Shown piece after piece: positions 26,164 to 35,283 of a stretch of 64,000 nt of DNA. This DNA comes from JACVCJ01 sp052437175 (GTDB lineage: Bacteria > Bacteroidota > Bacteroidia > CAIKAF01). The stretch's first letter is position 1. The number at the start of each line of letters is the position of its first letter. The position numbers were made by a program, and so were the translations under genes. The stretch covers positions 310,001 to 374,000 of the forward strand of contig JBQVOK010000002.1 of the NCBI GenBank assembly GCA_052437175.1, written 5' to 3'. The notes beneath the pieces are model-generated. The model saw nothing but the letters and a program-made list of their open reading frames with translations. It searched no databases and was not told the origin of the DNA.

Positions 26164-28311
26164 TTACTGTTTGAGGCTCAGCTCTTCGATCAGGTTGGTA
26201 GCACCGGCGTACTTGTCGATGAAGAACAGTACGTAACGGATATCCACGCTGATGGTACGCTGGGTTTTAGGCTGGTAGCTCAGATCGCCCACCATACTTT
26301 CCCAGTTTCCGTCGAAAGCGATACCGATCAGGTTCCCTTCGCCGTCGATCACCGGTGAACCGGAGTTACCGCCCGTGATATCGTGCGTGGTCAGGAAACA
26401 TACGTTCAGGTTGCCGTTGCTGCCGTAGCGACCGAAGTCTTTGGCCACGATCAGGTCGTGCAGTTTTTTCGGAACGTCGAATTCCAGGTCGCCCGGTTTT
26501 TCTTTTTCCAGGATACCGTCGGCTGTGGTGAAGAACTTGAATTCTTTACCGTCAACGCCATTGTAACCCTGAACGGAACCAAAGGTAAAGCGCAGTGTGC
26601 TGTTGGCATCCGGGTACAGCGGTTTGTCTGTGGTAAACTCACGGATGGCCTGCATATATTCCTTCATCAGTTCGCCTTCGGCCTGTTCGCTGGCACCGGC
26701 GGCACCCATCACTTTAAAGTACAGACCGATCACCGACTGCATGTATTTATAACCCGGATCGGCATCCAGGGCCTTTTTCGAAGGTTTTTTCAGGAATTTC
26801 TCCATCGCCGAACGGTTTGCGAAGATCGACTTCTTATACAGGTTCGCTGCATAGGTAGCCAGTTTTTCTGCATCGTTGGCACCTTTCAGCTTCTGGAAAG
26901 CTTCATTCTGGAATTCCTGCGGCCAGTCTTCCTTAGGCAGGTTGGCCATGATGTATTTGCCCAGTTCCACGAACACGGCCTGGTCCACCGTAGCGTTAAA
27001 ATCCTTGAACTGTTTGTCCAGGCCGGCTTTCACGCGGTCGAGCTGTGCCTGTACTTTTTCCGGCTGTTTTTTGTCATTGGTAATAGCATTGCCCAGCTGG
27101 TAAAAACGGGTGGCGGCACCTACAACGGCCGGACCAAAATAACCGAAGTTCAGGAAGTTACCCAGTTTGTTACTGGCTTCATCGGCCGTCTGTATCTTTT
27201 TGATATCGGCAATGAGGTTCCCCCATTTTTCGCTGCGGCCTTTATCGGCATCGATCCATTTCTGCAGTCTTTCTTCAAAAGCCTGTTTCTGCTCGATGAA
27301 ATCTGAATTTTTAGCCGAGTAGATATTTCCCAGCATGTATTTCCAGTAGTTGGCCAGGGAAGCATAGTCGCCTGCCAGCTGAATTTTAACCGCTTCGTCT
27401 TTATCCATGAACGATTTCATGGTTTTCAGCTTCACATCCATGATAGAAGAAGACATCGGGTAATCTACACTGATGATCTTCTTGATCTGGTCGGAAGTGA
27501 GGTAACGCTGTGTGCGGCCAGGGAAACCCATGATGAACGAAAAATCGTTCTGTTTGATGCCTTTCAGCGACACCGGCAGGTGGTGTTTGGGCTGGTAGGG
27601 TTTGTTGTTCGGTGAGTATTCGGCCGGGTTATTGTTGGCATCGGCATAGATACGGAAGATCGAGAAATCGCCCGTGTGACGCGGCCACATCCAGTTATCG
27701 GTATCACCGCCGAATTTACCTACGTTCTCCGGGGGCGTACCTACCAGGCGGATATCTTTATACACCTGGTAAACCAGCAGGTAAAACTCGTTACCATAGA
27801 AATATTCTTCCACTTCGGCTTCGTAACCGGCGCCTTCTTTTTCAGCGGCACTGATCATTTCGGCCTTTACAGCCTCGCCGTCTTCGGCAGCCTTTACTTT
27901 ATCGGTTACGTTCTCCATACGCACCAGGATGCGTACGAACAGGCCCGGAGCCGGAATTTCCTGCTCATTGCTTTTGGCCCAGAAACCGTCTTTAAGCCAG
28001 TTATTCTGTGTGGTGGACAGTTCGGCGATCTTATCGTACCCGCAGTGGTGGTTGGTAAAAACCAGACCTTTGGAAGAAACGATCTCTCCTGTACAGAAAC
28101 CACCGAAAGAAACGATGGCATCTTTGATCGAAGCCTTGTTCACACTGTAAATATCTTCAGCGGTAAGTTTGCTGCCCATTTGCTGCATGCGGCTCTCCAG
28201 CTGCTTGATGTAGATGGGTAACCACATACCTTCGTCTGCCCGGAGCGTGCCCGACAGAACAAAGGCGAACAATCCGGCTAACAACCAGGTTTTTCTAAAA
28301 AGGTTTTTCAT
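26164..28311 (-). CDS. S46 dipeptidyl-peptidase, DPP7-like
   Basis: 715 residues with a signal peptide (1-25, ending RADEG). Chymotrypsin-like S46 triad: His in TNHHCGYD (88-89), Asp in DNWMWPRHTGDFS, and Ser about 650 in GGNSGSPV. S46 enzymes remove dipeptides in the periplasm from imported oligopeptides. The residue 18 positions after the catalytic Ser, which sets P1 preference (Arg in acid-specific DPP11, Gly in DPP7), is Gly here (IAFDGNW, about 668). A hydrophobic P1 preference is therefore inferred. Confidence 0.9.
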   Translation of the reverse strand: MKNLFRKTWLLAGLFAFVLSGTLRADEGMWLPIYIKQLESRMQQMGSKLTAEDIYSVNKASIKDAIVSFGGFCTGEIVSSKGLVFTNHHCGYDKIAELSTTQNNWLKDGFWAKSNEQEIPAPGLFVRILVRMENVTDKVKAAEDGEAVKAEMISAAEKEGAGYEAEVEEYFYGNEFYLLVYQVYKDIRLVGTPPENVGKFGGDTDNWMWPRHTGDFSIFRIYADANNNPAEYSPNNKPYQPKHHLPVSLKGIKQNDFSFIMGFPGRTQRYLTSDQIKKIISVDYPMSSSIMDVKLKTMKSFMDKDEAVKIQLAGDYASLANYWKYMLGNIYSAKNSDFIEQKQAFEERLQKWIDADKGRSEKWGNLIADIKKIQTADEASNKLGNFLNFGYFGPAVVGAATRFYQLGNAITNDKKQPEKVQAQLDRVKAGLDKQFKDFNATVDQAVFVELGKYIMANLPKEDWPQEFQNEAFQKLKGANDAEKLATYAANLYKKSIFANRSAMEKFLKKPSKKALDADPGYKYMQSVIGLYFKVMGAAGASEQAEGELMKEYMQAIREFTTDKPLYPDANSTLRFTFGSVQGYNGVDGKEFKFFTTADGILEKEKPGDLEFDVPKKLHDLIVAKDFGRYGSNGNLNVCFLTTHDITGGNSGSPVIDGEGNLIGIAFDGNWESMVGDLSYQPKTQRTISVDIRYVLFFIDKYAGATNLIEELSLKQ

Positions 28312-28466
28312 TCGTGCGTATAATTTAGGCCGTAAATGTAAGAAAGTAAATTTTGTTCCGGCCCGCTTTCCGATGAATTCGCCTTTTGAAACGACAAACG
28401 CCCTTCGTTAAAAGTGGATTGTCAATATCTTTCGTTCCGTACCCGGACAACATACGTCCCGGCGCT

Positions 28467-28474
28467 TACATTTG
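28467..28474 (+). promoter_or_regulatory. -7 element before the small membrane protein gene
   Basis: TACATTTG matches TAnnTTTG exactly, 24 bases before the ATG at 28498. The -33 side has no clear TTG. Confidence 0.4.
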
Positions 28475-28497
28475 TATACAGATAAAACAAGCTGCGT

Positions 28498-28836
28498 ATG
28501 GAACCTCTTAAAAATATCATGCCGGTTACCCACTGGCTGTTTCGTGTGGCCATGCTTATACACGGCATCCTGTACCACTGGAAAAGCGTAAAGACGTTCG
28601 GGTTCGACAAGACCTTTTTTATTTCGCTGGTATGGTTTGTACTTTCCATCGGCCTGTTTGCCGGCGGTTTTATGAAAACGACCACCATTACGGTGATCAG
28701 TTCGCTGGGACTGGTGATCCTGTCCTTCTATTACATCATTACCGATTTCAACGGCGATTTTTCGCTTACCCTTTCTACCCAGCTGCTGGTCTTAAGTATC
28801 GCATTTTATTTTTTAGCCAATGGAAACAAATCCTAA
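28498..28836 (+). CDS. Small polytopic membrane protein, unknown function
   Basis: 112 residues with about four hydrophobic segments (starting near HWLFRVAMLIHGI, FFISLVWFVLSIGLFAGGF, ITVISSLGLVILSFYYII and LLVLSIAFYFLA). No family is recognised. The end overlaps the following VOC gene by 17 bases, so the two are co-translated from one transcript. Confidence 0.6.
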   Translation: MEPLKNIMPVTHWLFRVAMLIHGILYHWKSVKTFGFDKTFFISLVWFVLSIGLFAGGFMKTTTITVISSLGLVILSFYYIITDFNGDFSLTLSTQLLVLSIAFYFLANGNKS

Positions 28837-29248
28837 AGTAACAGCACTCGGCGGGATATTCATTACCTGCGAGAACCCCGAAGAACAGAATGCCTGGTAC
28901 GCAAAGCACCTGGGTATGAAGAACCACCCCTACGGAGCTAATTTCGTGTGGCGTAAACACGATGCACCCGAAGAAAAAGCGTATTCACTGCTCAGCTTCT
29001 TTAAAAAGGACAGCGATTACCTGAAGCCGGGTAAGGCCACATACATGATCAATTTCCGCGTGCAGAACATCGAAGGCCTGGTAGAAAAGATGAAGGCCGA
29101 AGGCGTTACCGTATGCGACGAGATCGAAACCTACGAATACGGTAAATTTGTGCATATCCTGGACCCGGAAGGCAACAAGATCGAGCTTTGGGAGGCCAAT
29201 GACGATGTGTATGGCACTATGGGCAGCGAAGACCTGCTGAATTACTGA
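28820..29248 (+). CDS. VOC-superfamily (glyoxalase-like) protein
   Basis: 142 residues. The single-domain VOC pattern is visible: GGIFITCENPEEQNAWYAKHLGM, then NFRVQNIEGLVEKMKAEGV, ending HILDPEGNKIELWE, where the last Glu is a typical metal ligand. It resembles glyoxalase/bleomycin-resistance-like proteins of unknown substrate and is not a close copy of the VOC protein at 25675. Convergent with, and overlapping by 7 bases, the glpK gene. Confidence 0.8.
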   Translation: METNPKVTALGGIFITCENPEEQNAWYAKHLGMKNHPYGANFVWRKHDAPEEKAYSLLSFFKKDSDYLKPGKATYMINFRVQNIEGLVEKMKAEGVTVCDEIETYEYGKFVHILDPEGNKIELWEANDDVYGTMGSEDLLNY

Positions 29249-30750
29249 TCTGCCACCTGACCTTTATTATCTTCGTGGAAGCTGCGCCGCACGGCCTGCT
29301 GCCAGCCCGCGTATTTCGCTCCCGCCTCCGCCGCGGACATCACCGGCCGGAAGCTGCGGAAATTTCCTTCTTTCATAAAATCTTCCATACGGAACATACC
29401 GGCAGAGATACCGGCCAGTCGCGCCGCTCCCAGTGCCGTAGTTTCTGTATTGTGCGGCCGCGACACCAGTACCTGCAGTACATCGGCCTGGAACTGCATC
29501 AGGAAATCGTTGCGGGCCGCACCGCCGTCCACTTTCAGGGTATTCATGTCCATGCCGGCGTCTTTTTCCATGGCCCGCAGTATATCGCAGGTCTGGTAGG
29601 CCAGTGATTCCAGCGCTGCCCGCACGATATGCGCTGCGGTGGTACCCCGGGTAAGACCACAGATCAGTCCGCGGGCTTCCATATCCCAGTAAGGTGCGCC
29701 CAGGCCCGCAAAAGCCGGAACAAAATATACACCGGCCGTATCTTTTACGCTGCGGGCCAGGCTTTCGGTATCTTCTGCGGAACGGATGATGCCCAGTCCG
29801 TCGCGCAGCCACTGTATGGCCGCCCCGGCAATGAACACACTGCCTTCGAGCGCGTAGGCCGCTTTACCGTTCAGTTTCCAGGCCACGGTGGTGAGCAGTC
29901 CGTGCGTACTCGGCACCGGTTTTTCCCCGGTGTTCATCAGCATAAAACAACCCGTTCCATAGGTATTTTTAGCCATCCCGGGATGCATACATCCCTGCCC
30001 GAAAAGCGCAGCCTGCTGGTCGCCGGCCACTCCGCCGATGGGCACGGAAAGGCCCAGCCATTCTTCTTCGGTATGGCCAAAGTCGCCGGCTGAATCCTTT
30101 ACTTCGGGCAGCATCTGCATGGGTATGTCCAGGATGCGGCAGAGTTCTTCGTCCCAGGAAAGCGTATGTACATTGAACAGCAGCGTGCGTGAGGCATTGG
30201 AGGCATCGCTGGCATGTACTTTACCGCCCGTGAGCTTCCAGATGAGCCAGGCGTCCACGGTACCAAAGAGCAGATCGCCCGCTTCGGCAGCGGCCCGGGC
30301 TCCGGGGGTATTATCGAGTATCCAGCGGATCTTGGTGCCGGAAAAGTACGCGTCGAGGATCAATCCGGTACGTTCCCTGAAGAGGGGTTCGTGGCCTTCT
30401 TCGCGCAGTTTGTGACAAAAAGGGGCCGTACGGCGGTCCTGCCACACAATGGCCGGGGCCACGGGTTTACCCGTATGCCGGTTCCACACTACGGTGGTCT
30501 CGCGCTGGTTGGTAATGCCGATGGAGCGTACCTGTGCGGCGGGAATGCCGGAATGTTTCAGCACTTCGCGTACTACGGCCAGCTGACTTTCCCATATTTC
30601 CAGGGCATCGTGCTGTACCCAGCCCGGTTCGGGAAAGTGCTGGGTAAATTCTTTCTGGGCGATCCCTGCAATGTTTTCGTCCGAGTCGAACAGAATGGCA
30701 CGGGAACTGGTGGTCCCCTGGTCGATGGCTAAGATATATCCGGCTGACAT
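29242..30750 (-). CDS. glpK: Glycerol kinase
   Basis: 502 residues from ATG 30750; the frame extends to a TTG at 30759, which is less likely. FGGY kinase: the N-terminal phosphate loop DQGTTSSRAI, GVAGDQQAALFGQ and TYGTGCFMLMNTG with the glycerol kinase signatures, and a C-terminal ATP region (KVDGGAARNDFLMQFQADVL). It makes glycerol-3-phosphate from glycerol in the cytosol. No glycerol facilitator or dehydrogenase gene is adjacent. Confidence 0.95.
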   Translation of the reverse strand: MSAGYILAIDQGTTSSRAILFDSDENIAGIAQKEFTQHFPEPGWVQHDALEIWESQLAVVREVLKHSGIPAAQVRSIGITNQRETTVVWNRHTGKPVAPAIVWQDRRTAPFCHKLREEGHEPLFRERTGLILDAYFSGTKIRWILDNTPGARAAAEAGDLLFGTVDAWLIWKLTGGKVHASDASNASRTLLFNVHTLSWDEELCRILDIPMQMLPEVKDSAGDFGHTEEEWLGLSVPIGGVAGDQQAALFGQGCMHPGMAKNTYGTGCFMLMNTGEKPVPSTHGLLTTVAWKLNGKAAYALEGSVFIAGAAIQWLRDGLGIIRSAEDTESLARSVKDTAGVYFVPAFAGLGAPYWDMEARGLICGLTRGTTAAHIVRAALESLAYQTCDILRAMEKDAGMDMNTLKVDGGAARNDFLMQFQADVLQVLVSRPHNTETTALGAARLAGISAGMFRMEDFMKEGNFRSFRPVMSAAEAGAKYAGWQQAVRRSFHEDNKGQVADQ

Positions 30751-30937
30751 AGGTAACAATGTTACGAAAATGTATACAGAAAGCGAAGGCCGGATTCAGA
30801 AAGCCGGGAGAAAAACGGGATATATACAAAAAGAGATAACTCTCCACGACTTTTTCCGACAAAGTGCAAAATCTGTCTACAACCTTCCGGAGAGTTTCCG
30901 CGTACAAAAGAACAGGAACACGCTAAACCGTACGTAT

Positions 30938-31486
30938 ATGAAACGACTGTTGTTTTTTATCCCAGGATTGATTTTCTCACTGGTAGCTGGGCGGACGCAG
31001 GATAGTCTACAGCAGATACAGGGTTTGGTGACCGACCCGGATATGAAGGCGGTGGCCGGGATGCAGGTTTCCCTCTTCTCCGGGAAACGATACACTATAC
31101 ACACGCGGACAGACAGTAACGGTTATTTCTGCATACATACGGCAGATACCGGGGCGGTCAAACTCGAGTTCCGGCAGGGGAAATACTCGTTCCAAAGTGA
31201 AGCGATGGCTCTCGGAGAACGGGACAGTATACTGATGAATATACGATACAAAGGACGGCCGGAGCTCACTTTGCGTTATACCAGCAGAACGAATCAGGAG
31301 ATTGTTACGGAAGTACCGCTCTGGAAGGAAATACCTCAGCGCATCATTTACCATGAAGTTCCGGAAAATAGTCTTTACCCTAAGCCCATACATTATCGTA
31401 CTGCCGAAATGATGCTGCAAAACTGGCAGTATAGTCAGGGCGAAAATCTGTACATCACTTTTGCACCATTGAACACATCACGTTAA
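30938..31486 (+). CDS. Secreted CarboxypepD_reg-like protein
   Basis: 182 residues from ATG 30938, where the signal peptide MKRLLFFIPGLIFSLVAG begins; upstream frame extensions run antisense into glpK. Residues 25-105 form a carboxypeptidase-regulatory-like beta-sandwich (QGLVTDPDMKAVAGMQVSL … TRTDSNGYFCI). The rest (about 105-182) has no recognised domain. It is first in a run of seven small envelope genes on this strand. Confidence 0.6.
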   Translation: MKRLLFFIPGLIFSLVAGRTQDSLQQIQGLVTDPDMKAVAGMQVSLFSGKRYTIHTRTDSNGYFCIHTADTGAVKLEFRQGKYSFQSEAMALGERDSILMNIRYKGRPELTLRYTSRTNQEIVTEVPLWKEIPQRIIYHEVPENSLYPKPIHYRTAEMMLQNWQYSQGENLYITFAPLNTSR

Positions 31487-31496
31487 ACATATACTC

Positions 31497-31901
31497 ATGA
31501 AAACACTTATTCTTATACTGGCACTTTATATATCTCTCTCTGTCTCTGCGCAAAATAACTGTTCCAATCTTCTTTCTATTCAAAAGTACAATGCACTTAT
31601 TTTGCCTGAAACAGAGCAGATGGTTTACATCTTCGTGCAACGAAACTTTGGAATTGATGCCTGTATACGTTATGAAAAAAAGGACCGATGGGAACAATCT
31701 ATGCTCTGCGTAATGTGCGGATTCCAAACCGTACAGGGCCTTTGGATTCTGCAGGAAGAGATTCCTCTGTCAGGCACAAGCGCAGATAATAATTCGCGGT
31801 ATGATTTTCCTATAGTATACAATACGATATTACAAACACCCACACCCAGCCCTCAGAATAAAGCTGTGTATATTAAACCCCAAGGCAATATAAGATTATG
31901 A
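31497..31901 (+). CDS. Secreted protein of unknown function
   Basis: 134 residues with a signal peptide (MKTLILILALYISLSVSAQ). The mature part has four Cys (NNCSN, DACIR and the MLCVMCGF pair) but no recognised domain. The gene is clearly richer in A and T than glpK or the Tc genes. It lies 10 bases after the previous gene and overlaps the next start as ATGA. Confidence 0.5.
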   Translation: MKTLILILALYISLSVSAQNNCSNLLSIQKYNALILPETEQMVYIFVQRNFGIDACIRYEKKDRWEQSMLCVMCGFQTVQGLWILQEEIPLSGTSADNNSRYDFPIVYNTILQTPTPSPQNKAVYIKPQGNIRL

Positions 31902-32425
31902 AAAAGTACTATATTCTATACTTGCTATTATATCTGCCGTTCATTGCTTACACACAAAGTGTATCATTAGACCCATATCGGCCCATACCGGCTAACACCT
32001 GTATGAACAAGACTTCCTATGCCTATACGCAGAACAATGCACTTTATTCCGCATTAAATCTGAAGGGAAGACGCTGTACTCCCAGAATAGTATTTGCTGG
32101 ATGTAGACAAATTGAAACAGATGGAGAGCGTATCTTCCCCTCGCTTGAAATATCAATAGAGAACTGCACAATGTACAGTCAGATGTATCAATCCTTTGGC
32201 ATAATCATTCGCACCGAGTATGGATTCCTATATTATAAAGGTAATGCAGACCCTCCATCTCTATTTCTCCGGGATTACCGTTCCTGCCATTTAACAAGCC
32301 TGCCTGCAAATAAAGAGGGGCAACACCACGAAATATTCAATACCCAGATAAGAGAACCCTCTTTTGAATATATTCCTTTTACGGAATTACCCATATACGA
32401 AAACCTTAAATACATTTTTATATGA
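31898..32425 (+). CDS. Secreted protein of unknown function
   Basis: 175 residues, signal peptide MKKYYILYLLLYLPFIAYTQ. The mature chain is rich in Tyr and has five or six Cys (NTCMN, RRCTP, AGCRQ, ENCTM, RSCHL), perhaps paired as disulfides. No known domain. AT-rich like its upstream neighbour. Overlaps both neighbours by ATGA, so the three genes 31497-32793 form a tightly coupled unit. Confidence 0.5.
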   Translation: MKKYYILYLLLYLPFIAYTQSVSLDPYRPIPANTCMNKTSYAYTQNNALYSALNLKGRRCTPRIVFAGCRQIETDGERIFPSLEISIENCTMYSQMYQSFGIIIRTEYGFLYYKGNADPPSLFLRDYRSCHLTSLPANKEGQHHEIFNTQIREPSFEYIPFTELPIYENLKYIFI

Positions 32426-32793
32426 GAGTACATATTCTACTTTCCGTATTTCTCCTGCTTCTGTGCAAAGCGGTCTTAGCTCAGCAGATCTCAGAACTTC
32501 CCGCTGTAGAACGTATCGCCGCCGGAATTCCCGCTCCCGAACTGCGTGACCTGGACCGTAATGAACCCCTTGTCATTAATGCGGCAAAACGGTCCGAAAC
32601 AGGCAACGCTCAAATCATTTATGAGTGCTACGGATATGCAAAGCCTGTAAAATATCACGACCCCCGACTGCAGTTTAATGAACTGTCGGGGACAGGCGTT
32701 AACCTGACTACGCCCCTTCCCGCACACATTGCGTATACCTACATTCCCAACAAACGGAGTGTAGCCAGGGTCGGCTTCGGCATACGTCGCTAA
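32422..32793 (+). CDS. Secreted protein of unknown function
   Basis: 123 residues, signal peptide ending LAQQ (about residue 21). The segment IAAGIPAPELRDLDRNEPL is reminiscent of plug-like linkers in TonB-receptor relatives. No domain is recognised. It starts inside the previous stop (ATGA). A gap of 89 bases separates it from the vWA gene. Confidence 0.45.
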   Translation: MRVHILLSVFLLLLCKAVLAQQISELPAVERIAAGIPAPELRDLDRNEPLVINAAKRSETGNAQIIYECYGYAKPVKYHDPRLQFNELSGTGVNLTTPLPAHIAYTYIPNKRSVARVGFGIRR

Positions 32794-32882
32794 GGCAAAT
32801 CATATATATACGCGATCCTTGTTAAAGCCCGTGTCCGGACACGGAACGATACACTATTGTCCAATTTTTAATACGCAGCATT

Positions 32883-34838
32883 ATGAAAATTCCTCTACTA
32901 CTTCTTTGTCTGCTGTTTTTCAGCACACACCTGGTACAGGCACAAAAGGCCCCGGTTATCCAGGGCCATGTATTCGATGACACCGGGAAACCGCTTGGGT
33001 ATGCAAATGTAGTTGTAAGCAAAGGTGGGATTAAAGTAACGGGAGCTTCTACCCAGCCGGATGGCAGCTACAAGATCATCCCGCCCGATACCGGCATTTA
33101 CACTATAAAAGCAAGCTATGTTGCATTTAAATCAGAGACCGTAATCCTGCATATCACTATTGGGGATAGCGTAATTCAAAATATTTCTTTCAAGGAATCT
33201 CCCGATTTAAGTACAGTCTGCCTCATGGCCAGGCCTCCCATAGTGGATAAAGGTAAAACTGTTTTCTGCTCAAACATTGAGACCAAAAATGTCCGGCTTT
33301 TTCCCCGCGACAGAGATTCCCGTAAACGCTCCCGCCTGTCTGCCGCTGTACGCCGCGCCCCCGCTGTAAATGGCAACGGAGAAAGTATTACCCTCCGCGC
33401 CTCCCGGGGCAAAACCGACTTCCAGAGCAGTGAGAATGATTTCCGGGACTATAAAGACAACGATTTCCTGTCGGTCCGCAGCCGTCCGTTTTCTACCTTT
33501 TCCATCGATGTGGACAAAGCCTCCTATGCCCTCGTAAAAAAATGCGTATATGCATCCGAAGACGTTCCCAGGGGCATGGTCCGTGCGGAAGAACTCATCA
33601 ACTATTTCCATTACGACTATCCGCAACCCGAAGATGAACATCCTTTCCGCATTATTCACGAAGTGAGTGAATGCCTCTGGAACAAGGATTCGCGACTGGT
33701 AAAAATTGCCCTGCAGGGTAAACACATCAATGCTGCCGCTTTGCCACCGTCTGTATTCACCTTTCTCATCGACGTATCCGGCTCTATGGATTCTCCCGAT
33801 AAACTGCCGCTGGTAAAATCCTCCCTGCAAAAACTGCTCGATCAGCTGCGTCCCCAGGATAAAGTAGGGCTTGTAGTATATGCAGGCGCCGCGGGCCTGG
33901 TACTGGAACCCGTTTCTGCCGCAGAACGGGGACTGATCATGGAAAAGATCCTCGCCCTGGATGCAGGCGGAAGTACAGCAGGCGGAGAAGGTATACAACT
34001 TGCCTACAGCCTGGCGGAAAAGCACTTCGTAAAAGGCGGCAATAACCGCATCATTCTCTGTACCGACGGGGATTTTAATGTAGGCGTGCAGTCCGACAGT
34101 GACCTTACCGCACTCATCGAAGAACAACGGGAAAAAGGGATATTTCTTACCGCCCTGGGTTACGGCATGGGCAATTATAAGGACGGACGCCTGGAAATGC
34201 TGGCTGACAAAGGAAACGGCAACTATGCCTACATCAATTCGTACGACGAGGCCGTTAAGTTCCTCGGTAAAGAATTCAGCGGAAGCATGTATGCCATTGC
34301 CAAAGACGTAAAGATACAGGTGGAGTTCAATCCGGCTGTAGTAAAGTCGTACCGGCTCATCGGCTATGAGAACCGCCTGCTGAAGGACGAAGACTTTAAC
34401 AACGACAAGGTGGACGCCGGGGAGATCGGTGTAGGACATACCGTTACGGCCATTTACGAGATCCGTACGGACGAAAAATTCAGCGGAACGGTCGATGAAC
34501 CGAAATACAGTAAAAACAGCATCAAGGAAGGACACAAAGAGATCGCCACGGTAAAATTCCGCTATAAAGAACCGGAGGGCAAACAAAGTAAGCTGATCGT
34601 GCAGGAAATTCCCGATATCACCCATAAATGGGCCGAAACTTCCGCCGAAAGCCGTTTTGCGATCTGTGTAGCCGCTTTTGCCCAGGTATTGCGAGGTTCG
34701 GAATATGTAAAAGAACTTTCGCTCCCGGAACTGATACGGGAAACCCGACAGCTGGCCAGACAAAGCTCAGATAAGGAATGGAGCAGTTTTGTAGAACTGA
34801 TGGAGAAATACGCCCAGCCTAAAAATACCATAAAATAA
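32883..34838 (+). CDS. CarboxypepD_reg and von Willebrand A surface protein
   Basis: 651 residues. Signal peptide (1-21), CarboxypepD_reg-like domain (about 27-105), a linker with plug-like wording (VNGNGESITLRASRGKTDF, about 160-180), a YfbK-type N-terminal region (FSTFSIDVDKASYA, about 200-290), a vWA domain with MIDAS DVSGSMDS (about 298-305) and CTDGDFNVG, and a DUF3520-type C-terminal region. vWA domains bind ligands through a metal ion. It is probably an envelope or periplasmic adhesion or assembly factor; the partner is unknown. Confidence 0.8.
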   Translation: MKIPLLLLCLLFFSTHLVQAQKAPVIQGHVFDDTGKPLGYANVVVSKGGIKVTGASTQPDGSYKIIPPDTGIYTIKASYVAFKSETVILHITIGDSVIQNISFKESPDLSTVCLMARPPIVDKGKTVFCSNIETKNVRLFPRDRDSRKRSRLSAAVRRAPAVNGNGESITLRASRGKTDFQSSENDFRDYKDNDFLSVRSRPFSTFSIDVDKASYALVKKCVYASEDVPRGMVRAEELINYFHYDYPQPEDEHPFRIIHEVSECLWNKDSRLVKIALQGKHINAAALPPSVFTFLIDVSGSMDSPDKLPLVKSSLQKLLDQLRPQDKVGLVVYAGAAGLVLEPVSAAERGLIMEKILALDAGGSTAGGEGIQLAYSLAEKHFVKGGNNRIILCTDGDFNVGVQSDSDLTALIEEQREKGIFLTALGYGMGNYKDGRLEMLADKGNGNYAYINSYDEAVKFLGKEFSGSMYAIAKDVKIQVEFNPAVVKSYRLIGYENRLLKDEDFNNDKVDAGEIGVGHTVTAIYEIRTDEKFSGTVDEPKYSKNSIKEGHKEIATVKFRYKEPEGKQSKLIVQEIPDITHKWAETSAESRFAICVAAFAQVLRGSEYVKELSLPELIRETRQLARQSSDKEWSSFVELMEKYAQPKNTIK

Positions 34839-34847
34839 CGTATATAT

Positions 34848-35276
34848 ATGAAAATATTCTACATGCTTTTCGTCCTGATTCTTTCCAGTCTTACGGCATG
34901 GGCCCAGAACTCACTGAAAGGAAAAATACTCAACTCCGAAGGTAGTCCTGTAGATTTCGCAAATATTGTTGTGTACAAAGGAGAGGAAAGAATATGCGGC
35001 ATATCTTCAGATCAGGAAGGCCACTATTCACTTGCTGACATTGCAGACGGCGAGTACCTAATAAAGGTTAGCAGAATCGGGTATCACCCCATCAGTAAAA
35101 AAATCCGGCTTGAAAATGCGGACCATCTGACGAAGGATTTTACATTCCCCGAAAACAGAGGTTGCGGACACATCATTAAAGCCGATCTTTCTGTCAACAA
35201 ATCCGACACCCGCCAGCATACTACGTTCGGCAGCGGACAGCTCAGACGCATGCCTATACGAAACTTACACAACTGA
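34848..35276 (+). CDS. Short secreted CarboxypepD_reg-like protein
   Basis: 142 residues with signal peptide (ending AWAQ, about 19). The CarboxypepD_reg-like domain spans about 22-100 (KGKILNSEGSPVDFANIVV). The last residues (FGSGQLRRMPIRNLHN) resemble the first strand of a TonB-receptor plug, but the protein stops there. It lies 9 bases after the vWA gene and 7 before the next, so it is in the same operon. Confidence 0.6.
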   Translation: MKIFYMLFVLILSSLTAWAQNSLKGKILNSEGSPVDFANIVVYKGEERICGISSDQEGHYSLADIADGEYLIKVSRIGYHPISKKIRLENADHLTKDFTFPENRGCGHIIKADLSVNKSDTRQHTTFGSGQLRRMPIRNLHN

Positions 35277-35283
35277 TATTCTC

